A stretch of DNA of 64,000 bases, taken from contig NC_136005.1 in assembly GCF_048128805.1 (NCBI RefSeq), forward strand, positions 9,119,504 through 9,183,503, in the 5' to 3' direction. A model generated the notes under the pieces. That model made no database searches. It had not been told where the DNA came from and worked only from the letters and a program-made list of their open reading frames with translations. Both the position numbers and the translations under genes were made by a program. This document shows positions 63,772 through 64,000 of this stretch, one piece after another. This DNA is from Centroberyx gerrardi. Taxonomy: Eukaryota > Chordata > Actinopteri > Beryciformes > Berycidae. Each line of letters opens with the position of its first letter. Position 1 is the first letter of the stretch.

Positions 63772-64000
63772 CTTTAGAGTGTGCCTGAACAGTTTGTTTC
63801 CAAGTGTTAAATAGCCTAAGCCCTGCTGACGTGATGAATAAACATAATTAAAACATCTCTAAAAGGTCAATGCATAAATGTAGGCTATGTCATTAAGTTG
63901 AAGAATTTATTAAATTTCAATTTCAATGAGAGTGACATTAATTTTGACCCTGTTCATGGAAACTTGTAGGTCTGGAGTTAATTATTTAGCTATAGCTGGT

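Larger units (their letters stand above)
59656..64000. other. faah upstream side (probably intron 1), gene-poor and repeat-rich
   Basis: No exon encoding a transmembrane FAAH N-terminus was found on the minus strand. Contains a partial hAT end (60444), AT-rich (TTA)n at about 60565-60715, a CpG-rich patch (61320-61860) with (CT)n, and an intact hAT MITE (63431-63771). Open frames at 62214-62477 and 62589-62825 (+) have no recognisable domain and AT-rich codon use, and are left uncalled. Confidence 0.5.

Overview
This is a teleost fish genomic window. The evidence is vertebrate exon/intron structure with GT-AG introns, very many (CA)n, (CT)n and (ATT)n microsatellites, hAT-type and other short DNA transposons with fish-like termini, and three protein-coding genes in the order seen at the human DMBX1 locus on 1p33 (FAAH - DMBX1 - TMEM275). 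No prokaryotic gene, CRISPR array, rRNA or tRNA gene was found. Species cannot be named from the sequence.

Layout. (1) At 71-1544 lies the coding exon, 3' UTR and poly(A) signal of a small two-helix membrane protein, best matched by position and topology to TMEM275 (+ strand). (2) From 1.5 to 38.2 kb there is a gene-poor stretch with no coding exon I can support. It holds microsatellites, G-quadruplex-prone G tracts, a pure 39-base C run, a complete TA-flanked terminal-inverted-repeat element (13.9-14.6 kb), a tRNA-derived SINE-like sequence, a long palindrome, a hAT-like relic, a LINE 3' tail, a three-copy degenerate tandem repeat, CTCF-like motifs and a repeated homeodomain-type motif. This is where enhancers of the neighbouring developmental gene are expected. 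(3) At 38.2-44.8 kb is dmbx1 (+ strand): core promoter with CCAAT and TATA-like boxes, a non-coding first exon with a 12-codon uORF, and four coding exons giving a 402-residue K50 paired-class homeodomain protein with a C-terminal OAR motif. A 553-bp hAT element with a perfect 8-bp target duplication sits in its 3' UTR. (4) 44.8-52.4 kb is intergenic. (5) From 52.4 to beyond 59.7 kb is faah (- strand): 14 consecutive exons in perfect phase (510 residues plus stop) with all three catalytic residues, converging on dmbx1. Its first exon, which carries the membrane anchor, was not found in the window and probably lies past the right edge. (6) 59.7-64.0 kb is repeat-rich, with a CpG-rich promoter-like patch at 61.3-61.9 kb and an intact 341-bp hAT MITE at 63.4-63.8 kb.

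The genes do not form a pathway. dmbx1 is a midbrain/hindbrain developmental regulator, faah degrades fatty acid amides at internal membranes, and tmem275 is uncharacterised; they are linked by conserved synteny. I did not see an undescribed biological system. The most checkable oddities are the transposon in the dmbx1 3' UTR, the (CA)27 tract at position +6 of a faah splice donor, the 26-nt faah microexon, and the regulatory-looking motifs upstream of dmbx1.
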